Under the pieces are notes generated by a model, which was not told the DNA's origin, made no database searches, and was given only the letters and a program-made list of their open reading frames with translations. Source: PXAP01 sp964520585 (GTDB lineage Bacteria; Bacteroidota; Bacteroidia; Bacteroidales; PUMT01). Taken from it: a DNA stretch of 49,837 bases. The position numbers and the translations under genes are program-made. Location of the stretch: assembly GCA_964520585.1 (NCBI GenBank), contig CAZFOO010000019.1, positions 1-49,837 of the forward strand, read 5' to 3'. Below are positions 26,987 through 35,609 of the stretch, in pieces. Every line of letters starts with the position of its first letter. Position 1 is the first letter of the stretch.

Positions 26987-27038
26987 TTCAGGCCTGGATC
27001 AAGAATGGTTCAGGCCTGAAGGTAACACAATATTGTGT
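26987..27038. promoter_or_regulatory. Inverted repeat and 14-bp palindrome ahead of the symporter gene (possible operator or leader hairpin)
   Basis: TTCAGGCCT (26987-26995) pairs with AGGCCTGAA (27012-27020), and a perfect palindrome ACACAATATTGTGT follows at 27025-27038, 84 bp before the symporter start. The first could end xylA transcription; the second has the form of a dimeric regulator site. The remaining 256-bp spacer shows no gene. Confidence 0.45.
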
Positions 27039-27121
27039 GCTGGGTTTATAATTGTCATGATATGTAGACTAAAAAAAAATAATTATCTATAAAGTTTAAA
27101 ATTTCACAAATAAATTTCATA

Positions 27122-28975
27122 ATGGGCACAGCAGCATTTGATTTAATTGACTATATCATTTTTACCATATATGTTTTAATGATCGTCGGTGTTGGATTGT
27201 TTGTATCACGCGGTAAAAAAGGTGTAGAAAGAACCTCGCAGGATTATTTTCTTGCCAGCAGGTCTTTAAAATGGTGGGCAATCGGGGCTTCACTGATTGC
27301 AGCAAATATTTCTGCCGAGCATTTTATTGCCATGTCGGGCTCCGGCTACAGAATCGGGCTGGGAATTGCTGCCTATGAGTGGATTGCTGCTATTGTTCTT
27401 ATTATAGTAGGGAAGTATTTTCTTCCTATGTTTCTGGATAAGGGGATATATACAATGCCCCAGTTTATTGAAGAAAGGTATAATAAGAGTGTAAGCGTTG
27501 CCTTTGCTGTTTTCTGGCTGCTGGTCTATGTTTTTGTGAACCTGACCTCGGTAATGTGGCTGGGAGCTCTTGCATTGGACCGTATAATGGGTATACCTCT
27601 TATGTGGGGTATATTGGGACTGGCTGCTTTCTCTGCGGTTTATTCCATATACGGGGGATTGAAGGCTGTGGCATGGACCGATGTGGTGCAGGTATTTTTT
27701 CTGATCGGCGGGGGACTGGTTACTACTGTTCTTGGGCTCTATGCTGTATCCGGAGGTGAAGGTATCTTTCAGGGCCTTGCTGTTATTTATGAGAAGGCTT
27801 CAGACAGCCACTTTAACATGATTGTTCCTAAGGGTTCGACTGTGCCTGACGGGGTCGGAGGTTTTACAGATGCTTTTATGGACCTGCCCGGACTTGCCGT
27901 TATTCTTGGTGCTATGTGGCTCACCAATCTTGGTTACTGGGGGTTCAACCAGTTTATTATACAGAAGGGCCTCGCGGCGGAAAATATTCAGCATGCCAAG
28001 CGGGGACTTATATTTGCGGGGTACCTGAAGATATTGATTCCGGTTATTGTTATATTACCCGGCATTACCGCCTATGTTCTTTTCCAGCATCCCGAAATTA
28101 TCCAGGCAGGTGGTTATGCCGGAGAGATCGTAAGAGCCGATGAAGCTTATCCCTGGCTGCTCAGGAATATAGTTCCTGCGGGTATCAGGGGATTGACTTT
28201 CGCTGCTCTGGTGGCAGCGATCGTTTCATCACTTTCTGCAATGATCAATAGTACATCAACTATTTTTACCATGGATATTTATAAGCCTTTTTTTAATAGG
28301 GATGCCACGGAAAAACGGCTGGTACTGGTAGGCAGGATTGTGGCCTTTACTGCACTTGTAATCGCAGTAGCTTCCGCACGTCCGCTTTTAGGTGGTTTGG
28401 ACCAGGCTTTTCAGTATATTCAGGAATATACCGGATATATTTACCCTGGAGTGGTGGTGGTATTTGGTATGGGGTTGTTCTGGAAACAGGCTACCGGCCG
28501 TGCGGCATTGTGGACTGCCATAGCGACTATACCTGCCGGTATTGCCATTAAGTTGCTGTTTCCTGAAATGCCGTTTATTTTGAGAATGGGTTATGTTTTT
28601 ATAATTCTTGTATTTCTGGCATCCTATCTTAGTTTGACGGATAAGCGGCTGGTGAAGACAGAGCTGCCGAAAGGCTTCAGGGCTTCGTTTATGATCAGGA
28701 CAGGATATGGATTTATAATTGCGGGTATTATTACCCTTATTCTTGGGGTTGCTTTCATAGGACAGCTTGCTCATCTGGGATATGAAGCGATCTTTATGAT
28801 GGCTACTGCATTTGGTTTTGTAGGAATGATATTTGTCCTCAATGGAAAAATGCCGAAGGCAGACCCGAAAGCCTATGAAGTCAAACCTGAATTGTTCAAA
28901 ACCGGCAATGTCTTTAATTTTGGGGCAGCCGGGATAATCCTTATCGTTGGATTACTTTATTACTTTTTCTGGTAA
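27122..28975 (+). CDS. Sodium/solute symporter (SSS family), probable xylose or sugar transporter
   Basis: Inner-membrane secondary transporter of 617 aa that couples sugar uptake to sodium. Seen: many membrane segments across the length (about 14), the first from residue 8 (LIDYIIFTIYVLMIVGVGLFV), the SSS N-terminal block SQDYFLASRSLKWWAIGASLIAANIS cut by AEHFIAMSGSG, GIAAYEWIAAI, and the core SSLSAMINSTSTIFTMDIYKPF that contains the conserved sodium-site serines. It is closest in form to SGLT-type sugar symporters. The position after xylB and xylA points to xylose as substrate, which is inference. A cytoplasmic stretch near residue 585 precedes a last membrane segment. Confidence 0.92.
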   Translation: MGTAAFDLIDYIIFTIYVLMIVGVGLFVSRGKKGVERTSQDYFLASRSLKWWAIGASLIAANISAEHFIAMSGSGYRIGLGIAAYEWIAAIVLIIVGKYFLPMFLDKGIYTMPQFIEERYNKSVSVAFAVFWLLVYVFVNLTSVMWLGALALDRIMGIPLMWGILGLAAFSAVYSIYGGLKAVAWTDVVQVFFLIGGGLVTTVLGLYAVSGGEGIFQGLAVIYEKASDSHFNMIVPKGSTVPDGVGGFTDAFMDLPGLAVILGAMWLTNLGYWGFNQFIIQKGLAAENIQHAKRGLIFAGYLKILIPVIVILPGITAYVLFQHPEIIQAGGYAGEIVRADEAYPWLLRNIVPAGIRGLTFAALVAAIVSSLSAMINSTSTIFTMDIYKPFFNRDATEKRLVLVGRIVAFTALVIAVASARPLLGGLDQAFQYIQEYTGYIYPGVVVVFGMGLFWKQATGRAALWTAIATIPAGIAIKLLFPEMPFILRMGYVFIILVFLASYLSLTDKRLVKTELPKGFRASFMIRTGYGFIIAGIITLILGVAFIGQLAHLGYEAIFMMATAFGFVGMIFVLNGKMPKADPKAYEVKPELFKTGNVFNFGAAGIILIVGLLYYFFW

Positions 28976-29135
28976 AAATTAATTTTATCATCCTGCTTTC
29001 TCTCATATATCATCGTCCCATCAAGATATTTTTGAAAGTAAGATCCGTATTGGATTGAAATGCTATCGCCTATCAGAAGATTTTTGGTAATGTTTTTTCC
29101 ATTCTCAAGCCATGAGAGTAATAATAATTAATAGG

Positions 29136-29155
29136 ATAATCTGGTAGCAGATTAT
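29136..29155. terminator. Short AT-rich hairpin between convergent genes
   Basis: ATAATCTG (29136-29143) pairs perfectly with CAGATTAT (29148-29155) around a GTAG loop in the 216-bp space between the symporter and BNR_4 genes. It could end transcription from either side; no strong T run is present. Confidence 0.35.
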
Positions 29156-29191
29156 ATCATATTAATATTGTTGCACAGTACCGTGGGGGCT

Positions 29192-30526
29192 TCATTGCTG
29201 AAGCTTCATCATTAGGAATGTATCATAAACTGAATAATGCTGATACATGCGGTTGGTCATCCAGAAAAGCCTCGGAGAGGAATTAAGGGGACTGTTTTTT
29301 ACGACAAATGGTCTTACATTATCGAGTTCTGAATTTGTGGTAACCGGCGTTTCAGCCCATTTGTTATCTCGTAATACCCCTTTAAATATTTCATACCTGT
29401 CATTTACCGGTCTTGAATAATATACAACTCCTGCTTTTTGGGGATCCAGAACGACGCCACCGGAGTAGTGCGGTTCCCTGTTACGTTGCTCTTTGGTCCT
29501 TTCTTCACGGGGAAAGTCCTGGCCTGCGAGGGAAATAAACGAATGTTCCCATGATGAGCCATCCCAAAATGCATAGTAATACTGATGCCTTGTTTCTTCC
29601 AGTAACCGGGTATAAACAATTCTTGGATAGCCGTTATGATCAATGGCCAGGTCCCATATCCAGGAGCGCACCATGGTTTCTGTACCATCATAAGCCTTGT
29701 TAATAATTCCCTGATCTATTGGTATATCACCTATATTTCCTATTCTTGTTCCGTCAACCTGGTGGAAATGCCCGTTCTCATAATAAAAAACATAAATGGA
29801 ATTCAGAGGCTCGTTACGGGGATGCCCATCAGTAATGGCAAACCAGACCTTGCTTTTTCCGTCACTGACAATTTTTGCATATGGCCGGTCATTGTCAGTT
29901 GCCCCGGCATGGGCAACGAAAGTCTCCGGATCGCTCCAGGTTTTTCCCAGGTCATCTGAATAAATAAAAGTAGGTTTCCAGTCATATCCTCCTCTCAGAT
30001 AAACGTAAATCCGGTTGTTTTCGGATGAAAGAAGAGCCGGGTTTGTATAGCACAGCCCTGGCCCCATATCAATATATGAAACTTCCTCCCATTTAGAAAT
30101 GTCCTCCGGACTTGTGGTACGGCTATAATAAAAACCACCGTTATGCCTGGTGAAAAAAGCCATTAATCTCCCGTCAGGTAAAACCAATAGTGAAGGATTT
30201 ACATGATCGTCTTTTTGTAATTCGGGATATATGACTACTTCGCTGATCTCTTCTGTCAGATGATCGTAAAAAGCAACGGTTATGTCTCCCCCTGATGTAA
30301 CAAAACCGGCATAGGTTCTTTTATGGTTGCCTTCATAGTAAACAGCACGTGGATCGGAAAACCAGCACCAGGCACCATCTTCTGAGAATACTTTAGTGTA
30401 ATGTTCGGGGTCATCAGGAAAGTTCAATGCCCGGACATGACTTATAAACGCGAAAGAGAAGATAAACAGGTAAAATGCAATTTTATTAAGGAAGTATTTG
30501 TCAAAGTTTTTGTTTTTAATAATCAC
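29192..30526 (-). CDS. BNR_4-type beta-propeller protein, candidate polysaccharide lyase
   Basis: Secreted protein of 444 aa with an N-terminal hydrophobic signal (IAFYLFIFSFAFISHVRA). The rest looks like one seven-bladed propeller of the BNR_4 type: GAWCWFSDPRAVYYEG near residues 51-66, Asp-box-like FIYSDDLGKTW (about 188-197), YSRTTSPEDISKW, and repeated DNKW/DGSSWE turns. BNR_4 proteins include the ulvan lyases PL24 and PL25 and proteins of unknown role. Two histidines 20 residues apart (His108 in DDHVNPS, His128 in TRHNGG) recall the histidine pair of those lyases, but the other catalytic residues cannot be placed reliably. Sialidase-like or binding roles remain possible. It converges with the symporter gene and is divergent from the WD40 gene. 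Confidence 0.75.
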   Translation of the reverse strand: MIIKNKNFDKYFLNKIAFYLFIFSFAFISHVRALNFPDDPEHYTKVFSEDGAWCWFSDPRAVYYEGNHKRTYAGFVTSGGDITVAFYDHLTEEISEVVIYPELQKDDHVNPSLLVLPDGRLMAFFTRHNGGFYYSRTTSPEDISKWEEVSYIDMGPGLCYTNPALLSSENNRIYVYLRGGYDWKPTFIYSDDLGKTWSDPETFVAHAGATDNDRPYAKIVSDGKSKVWFAITDGHPRNEPLNSIYVFYYENGHFHQVDGTRIGNIGDIPIDQGIINKAYDGTETMVRSWIWDLAIDHNGYPRIVYTRLLEETRHQYYYAFWDGSSWEHSFISLAGQDFPREERTKEQRNREPHYSGGVVLDPQKAGVVYYSRPVNDRYEIFKGVLRDNKWAETPVTTNSELDNVRPFVVKNSPLNSSPRLFWMTNRMYQHYSVYDTFLMMKLQQ

Positions 30527-30709
30527 GTTAGTCTGCTTTTAAAGGTTATATCTGTATTAAAATAACCCTTAAAGATAGGGCTTAATAATAAATCAGCGAA
30601 ATCTGCATTAAAATAATTTGACTAACTTTCGGATCATCATTAAAAGGCAATTGTCATAAATTTGCTAATCTGATATGGAAAATGTTGTTTAATATTAAAG
30701 CCGGTTAAT

Positions 30710-31684
30710 ATGGAATATGTTTATAGAAAATTAGGTAACATTTTAATTTTTATTTATTCAATATTCTTTTTTTTGTTTTCCGGGTGCAATGAAACCGGGG
30801 TTTTGATTCTGCCTGCCCATGATGATGAGGTATTGTCGGTGAGATTCAGTTATGACGGTGGACTCCTTGTTTCCGGCAGTAAAGATGGAACCGCCAGGGT
30901 GTTTGATACCGGTTCATGGGATACCGTTTGTGAATTAAAAGGACATGGTTCATGGGTATATGATGCTTCCTTTATTCCAGGAGACAGAGAAATTATAACT
31001 GCCGGTTTTGAGGGGGAGCTGAAACTTTGGTATATAGAATCCTGTGATGAAATCAGAAGCTACCAGGGACACACTGACAGGGTCAGGGCTATTTCTGTCG
31101 ATCCCTCAGGTAATAGTTTTGTATCATCCGGATGGGATTCCACCTTCATATTATGGAATAGGGAAACTTCAGATATCATTTATTCCAAACAAGGACATAA
31201 AGAGAAGATTTGTGATCTCACCCTTTCTCCTGATGGTTCGGTTATTGCAACAGCAAGCCGCGACCACCTTGTTTCGCTCTGGGATAAGGAAACAGGCGGA
31301 CATATTAACGATCTTTACGGGCATACCGGCGATTTGAAAGCTGTCCGGTTCAGCAGTGACGGCCGGTATATCGCTTCTGCCGGTTTTGATACCACAGTGA
31401 TCATATGGTATGCTGACAAGGGTAATATTAAACATACACTTAGAGGGCATCAGGCCAATTTATTCACAGTTGCTTTCACACCTGACGGCGATTATCTTGC
31501 ATCAGCAGGTAATGACGGAAGGATTGTAATATGGAATACTATAACCGGTGATATCCGAAAGATTCTTTTTCCGGAAGTCCCGGTACGAAAACTAAGTTTC
31601 AGTCCCCATTCAACCATCCTTGCAGCTGCATGTGCCGATGGAAATATCAGGATTTATGATGCCGCCGATTTAAGGATTAATTAG
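30710..31684 (+). CDS. WD40-repeat lipoprotein, single seven-bladed propeller
   Basis: Protein of 324 aa with a lipoprotein signal (LFSGC, Cys26) followed directly by seven WD40 repeats that fill the sequence. Repeats begin near HDDEVLSVRFSYDG, HGSWVYDASFIPGD, HTDRVRAISVDPSG, HKEKICDLTLSPDG, HTGDLKAVRFSSDG, HQANLFTVAFTPDG and the shorter VRKLSFSPHS, most ending in LWD, IIWY, VIWN or similar. No enzyme domain is fused. Such propellers are scaffolds for protein contacts; the partner is unknown. It is a single gene, convergent with the tricorn-like protease gene. Confidence 0.9.
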   Translation: MEYVYRKLGNILIFIYSIFFFLFSGCNETGVLILPAHDDEVLSVRFSYDGGLLVSGSKDGTARVFDTGSWDTVCELKGHGSWVYDASFIPGDREIITAGFEGELKLWYIESCDEIRSYQGHTDRVRAISVDPSGNSFVSSGWDSTFILWNRETSDIIYSKQGHKEKICDLTLSPDGSVIATASRDHLVSLWDKETGGHINDLYGHTGDLKAVRFSSDGRYIASAGFDTTVIIWYADKGNIKHTLRGHQANLFTVAFTPDGDYLASAGNDGRIVIWNTITGDIRKILFPEVPVRKLSFSPHSTILAAACADGNIRIYDAADLRIN

Positions 31685-31820
31685 CATTGATATTGCTTTA
31701 TTTGACTAGTAATGAATATTTACGAAACAAATAATGCTATGGATTACTCCCTTAAAGAGTCCCCTATGATATTTTATGTATTAAATATATAATTAGCAGA
31801 TTATTAGGTTCTGAGAAAAT

Positions 31821-31857
31821 AAATCCTTTAACGAGCTCCTGGTTCAGTAAAGGGTTT
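31821..31857 (-). terminator. Candidate terminator after the tricorn-like protease gene
   Basis: AAATCCTTTA (31821-31830) pairs with TAAAGGGTTT (31848-31857), ten pairs with one G-T, followed on the minus strand by the T-rich ATTTTCTC. It lies 25 bp past the protease stop codon. The rest of the 198-bp convergent spacer shows no gene. Confidence 0.45.
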
Positions 31858-31882
31858 CTGGTTAAACAAAGAGCTCCGGGTA

Positions 31883-34800
31883 TTACCTTTCCGGAGCCCT
31901 CTTATATCTAACCGGTGGCTCAGGTTCGGGAATGATCTCAACCGGATTTTCCTGCAGCAGGCGAAGTGCTTCTTCAACCGCCCTCTCAAGCTGAGGATCC
32001 TGGCCTTTTATAACTTTCTCGGGCATCATTTCCACTTCGATGTCAGGAGCAACTCCTTCGTTTTCAACGGCCCATTCACCTTCTGTATCATAAAAGCCAC
32101 CCCTGGGAGGCACCATAACACCTCCGTCTATCAACTGGGGATAATCCCATATACCGACCAGTCCGCCCCAGGTTGTAGTGCCAACGAGGGGACCGATATC
32201 CAGAAATCTAAACATGTAAGGCAACAGGTCACCACCCGATCCGGCATGTTCATTTATGATCATTACTTTGGGTCCCCATATGCCTGCCCCGGGTGAGGTA
32301 AAGGGACGATCGGGATCGATACGGTTGTTAAAGAAGCCGTGCAGTTTGCGTCCCATTATATCAACCATGTAATCGGCAGCTGATCCTCCACCGTTGTACC
32401 TTTCGTCAACAACAGCGCCTTGTTTGTGCTGCTGCGAGAAATAGTACCTGTTAAAATATGAATATCCTGCCTGTGCAGTATTTGGCAGCCATATATATGC
32501 AAGTTTGCCGTCAGACATTTCATCCACTTTCCTGATATTTTCCTCAACCCAGTTAAGCCTCCGGAGCCCGGCTTCGCTTCCGGCCGGCAGAACTGTAATA
32601 AGCCATGAGCCTTCATAGTCCGGTTTGGTATTTATTCTAAGCTTTGTCTGTTTCCCGGCCCGGTTTTCCAGAAGACTGTAGGGATTAATGGCAGGTGAAA
32701 GGTCTTTCCCGTCAATTGCTATGATGTAGTTGCCTTCGGAGACTTTAACTCCCGGTGCGCTGAGGGGAGCTCTCAGGTCAGGGTTCCAGTTTTCTCCGGT
32801 AAATATTTTGCTTATCCTGTACCTTCCGTTGGCAATCTCCAGGTCTGCACCCAATAATCCAGTTGATGCAGACGGCACATCGGGCATATCACCTCCTCCC
32901 ACGAATGAATGACCTACCGATGCCTCACCACCCATCACGTCCAGGAGGTAATTCAGGTCGCTGCGGTGCTTGATATGCTCTACAAAAGGCTGATATTTAT
33001 CGTAAATTTCATCCCAGTCGGCTCCGTGATGATTTTCTACATACAGATAGTCCCTGTATATCCGCCAGGCCTCCCTGAATATTTGCTGCCACTCTTCTGC
33101 CGGTTCAATCCTTGACTCGATGTTGCCGGTTTTTATCTGCCCGTCACCAACAGAGGGACTCCCTTTAGTGTCAACAATGCCCCACTGGCTGCCGGAACGA
33201 TATAAAAGCTTGTTCCCGTCGGAAGAAATGCTGTAATACTGTACAGGTGTAAGATAGCTGGTTGCTTCACGCTTGTCAAGATTATATCTGTGAAGTACCG
33301 GTCCACTCCGGCCTGAAACAGACTCCGTGTAAAAGATCATTCCCTTGCCGGCAGATGTCAGGTTACCATAATTTCCAGATGGTACATCAATTGACAATAT
33401 ACGCTGGTCAATTCCTTCGGGATCTATATTAACAACCACATCTCCATTCTCTCCATTCTCCCCATCCTCATCTCCATCCTCATCTCCATCATCATCTCCA
33501 TCATCATTGTTATTTCCATTGCTATTGTTATTGTCCTCGTCAGTTTTTTCCTCATCACTTTCAGGAAGAAGGGGTGAGGGCTCTTCACTATCGAGGACTA
33601 TCAGGTAAATTTCCCTCTCAACAGGCCGGTCATAAGAGCTCATATCCAGCCACCCTGTATTCAGTCCGAAATTGGTACTTGCCAGGAGGTAAAGGTATTT
33701 ACCGCCAGCATCCCATGCCGGGGAAATGGCGTCAGACATGCCATCTGTAAGTTGCAGTATTTCATCATTTTCAAGAGAATAGGCCTTAATGGCGTGAAAC
33801 TGATTGGGAAGCCTTTTTGCATAAGCAATCCATTTTGAATCGGGTGACCATACCGGATCCATTGTCCTCTGGGGATGGATGGAACTGTCCTGGTCAACCA
33901 GTCTCACATTCCCAGATTCAATTTCAACAAGCCAGAGTTTAAGATTGGTATCTGTGTAAAAAATATATTTTGAATCAGGCGACCAGGCAGGGGTATAATT
34001 GAAATTTGGTTCCGGAAGTTCAATTTCCCTGGGTTCTTCGAGGCCGTCCTGGGTGCCGATCATCAATCTGTACTCCCCGGATCTGTCTGAGAACCAAGCA
34101 ATATGTTCTCCGGAAGGAGACCAGACCGGATCCCTTTCCCTTGACCCTGCTGAGTTTGTAATATTCCGCCAGTCGCCTTTGTCCACCGGAACAGTAAAAA
34201 TATCGCCCCTTGCTCCAAACACAGCTCTTACACCGGTCGGAGAAAGAGTGCCGTTTGCAATGTAATTACTTACATCCTTCCAACCGGCCATAGCCCAGGG
34301 AAAATCTCCCCTGGCACTTATAGAGAGTCTTTCAGGTTTCTGCATTTCAGTATCATACTTGTATATGTCGCCGGCATATTCGTAAACCAGGAGTCCCCCG
34401 CCGGAGCTCAGATATTTGATATCATATTCGGAATAAAAAGTAAGTTGCCGGAGTTCGGAACTCTCCATGTTATAACTGTAAAGATTCATAGTATAATCCC
34501 GGTCCGACAGAAAATATACCGTATTGCCTGACCATACGGGATAATGGTTCCGGGCATTATCTTCCTGGGGCAGTTCAGTTAATGAGTGATCTTCCATATT
34601 AAGCACCCAGATGGGCCGGTTTTGTCCTCCCCTGTAATTTCTCCATTCCTCATCCGAAGGTCTGACCAGTTCATAGGCAAAATAACGGCCGTCAGGTGAA
34701 TATTCCCCCCTGTAGCCTCTCGGTATATCCAGCTGTACGGGAAGACCATCATCAAATCCCACTGCAAAGAACTTCGGATACCCTGCCGGGGCACTTTTTC

Positions 34801-35173
34801 TTGAGGAAGTGAAAATTACCTTTCCCTCTGGACTCCATCCCCTGACAATATCGGCGCCGGGATGCCAGGTAAGTCTTCTCATCTCACCGCTCTCAATATT
34901 TATTGCATATACGTCTGTGCTTCCTGCAAACTGGGCACTGAAGGCTATCCATTTTCCGTCAGGAGAAAATTTCGGATAAGACTCGATTCCCTGAAAGCTG
35001 GTCAGCCTCCTGGCTTCTCCGCCATCCAGTCCGGTTATCCATATATTACCAGCATAAGCAAAGGCAATATGGTTATTACTTACGGCAGGTTGTCTGAGAA
35101 GACGTGTTTCATTTGCATATAACCCGGAAATAATCAATAATCCGGTGATCAGGAGTAAAAATCTTTTTTGCAT
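31883..35173 (-). CDS. Tricorn-like S41 serine protease with N-terminal propeller
   Basis: Exported protease of 1096 aa with the layout of tricorn protease homologues. Order: signal peptide (LLLITGLLIISGLYA), N-terminal beta-propeller(s) of PD40/TolB-like repeats (SYPKFSPDGKWIAFSAQ, DPVWSPSGEHIAWFSDR, DPVWSPDSKWIAYAKR; about 25-520), an acidic Asn/Asp/Gly/Glu linker (about 543-578), tricorn C1-type helices, a PDZ-like part (about 800-870), and the S41 core with the nucleophile Ser979 in NEHAGSGGD, a candidate His in SVGHSFVGGGD, and ENEGVAPDIEVE. It probably degrades peptides in the periplasm or outside the cell. It is a single gene. Confidence 0.93.
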   Translation of the reverse strand: MQKRFLLLITGLLIISGLYANETRLLRQPAVSNNHIAFAYAGNIWITGLDGGEARRLTSFQGIESYPKFSPDGKWIAFSAQFAGSTDVYAINIESGEMRRLTWHPGADIVRGWSPEGKVIFTSSRKSAPAGYPKFFAVGFDDGLPVQLDIPRGYRGEYSPDGRYFAYELVRPSDEEWRNYRGGQNRPIWVLNMEDHSLTELPQEDNARNHYPVWSGNTVYFLSDRDYTMNLYSYNMESSELRQLTFYSEYDIKYLSSGGGLLVYEYAGDIYKYDTEMQKPERLSISARGDFPWAMAGWKDVSNYIANGTLSPTGVRAVFGARGDIFTVPVDKGDWRNITNSAGSRERDPVWSPSGEHIAWFSDRSGEYRLMIGTQDGLEEPREIELPEPNFNYTPAWSPDSKYIFYTDTNLKLWLVEIESGNVRLVDQDSSIHPQRTMDPVWSPDSKWIAYAKRLPNQFHAIKAYSLENDEILQLTDGMSDAISPAWDAGGKYLYLLASTNFGLNTGWLDMSSYDRPVEREIYLIVLDSEEPSPLLPESDEEKTDEDNNNSNGNNNDDGDDDGDEDGDEDGENGENGDVVVNIDPEGIDQRILSIDVPSGNYGNLTSAGKGMIFYTESVSGRSGPVLHRYNLDKREATSYLTPVQYYSISSDGNKLLYRSGSQWGIVDTKGSPSVGDGQIKTGNIESRIEPAEEWQQIFREAWRIYRDYLYVENHHGADWDEIYDKYQPFVEHIKHRSDLNYLLDVMGGEASVGHSFVGGGDMPDVPSASTGLLGADLEIANGRYRISKIFTGENWNPDLRAPLSAPGVKVSEGNYIIAIDGKDLSPAINPYSLLENRAGKQTKLRINTKPDYEGSWLITVLPAGSEAGLRRLNWVEENIRKVDEMSDGKLAYIWLPNTAQAGYSYFNRYYFSQQHKQGAVVDERYNGGGSAADYMVDIMGRKLHGFFNNRIDPDRPFTSPGAGIWGPKVMIINEHAGSGGDLLPYMFRFLDIGPLVGTTTWGGLVGIWDYPQLIDGGVMVPPRGGFYDTEGEWAVENEGVAPDIEVEMMPEKVIKGQDPQLERAVEEALRLLQENPVEIIPEPEPPVRYKRAPER
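33440..33530. repeat. Low-complexity tandem repeats encoding an acidic linker in the protease gene
   Basis: Plus-strand units close to ctccatcctcat and ctccatcatcat (12 bp and 6 bp periods) are repeated in frame and encode runs of Asp, Glu, Gly and Asn. All periods are multiples of three, so length changes would leave the reading frame intact. Confidence 0.8.
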
Positions 35174-35364
35174 TTTATCAGATTTTGAATTAAAAATGTA
35201 AATTATAACACTTTTATTTAAAAGTCAAAATTAACTGTTATATAAAAGAAAAAAAGCCTGCCGTGTATCCATTTAATGAGAAACGGTAATCAATTGTGCC
35301 TGTTAATTTTATTATATTTACGCAAGTTCAGTGAGTTGGAATTTTTTACAGATAGGATAACATG

Positions 35365-35521
35365 AATTTCACATGTTCTATTAAGCGCTCTTATCTGTAT
35401 TTATCAGATGTGAAATTGACATTTGGTCGATTCTACATGCAATAAATAGTTCATCTTGCAATATTAGCCAGATGTGAAATTCATCTTATTTTGTGTTAAG
35501 AATTAACATGAGGGTTTCATA
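35365..35521. promoter_or_regulatory. Repeated sites ahead of the GH10 xylanase gene
   Basis: In the 436-bp divergent space, CAGATGTGAAATT occurs at 35405-35417 and 35469-35481 (64-bp spacing), and the inverted core AATTTCACAT at 35365-35374. catgagggtttcata at 35507-35521 recurs at 6915-6929. The pattern suggests binding sites for a transcription regulator about 130-245 bp before the xylanase start. No gene lies in this stretch. Confidence 0.5.
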
Positions 35522-35609
35522 AGAAAGAAACATTGAATACTAATATATTGCTTTAGCAGAATAAGAATATTAAGTACGATTATTATTTTAGTAAAAAAAA
35601 AATTGCAGA

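Noticed and set aside
28388..28774. 128-codon open frame opposite the symporter gene
   Set aside because: Antisense to membrane segments of the transporter; polar, unrelated composition.
33440..33530. Regular repeats considered as a CRISPR array
   Set aside because: Units of 6-12 bp without spacers, in frame inside a protease gene, and no cas genes nearby.
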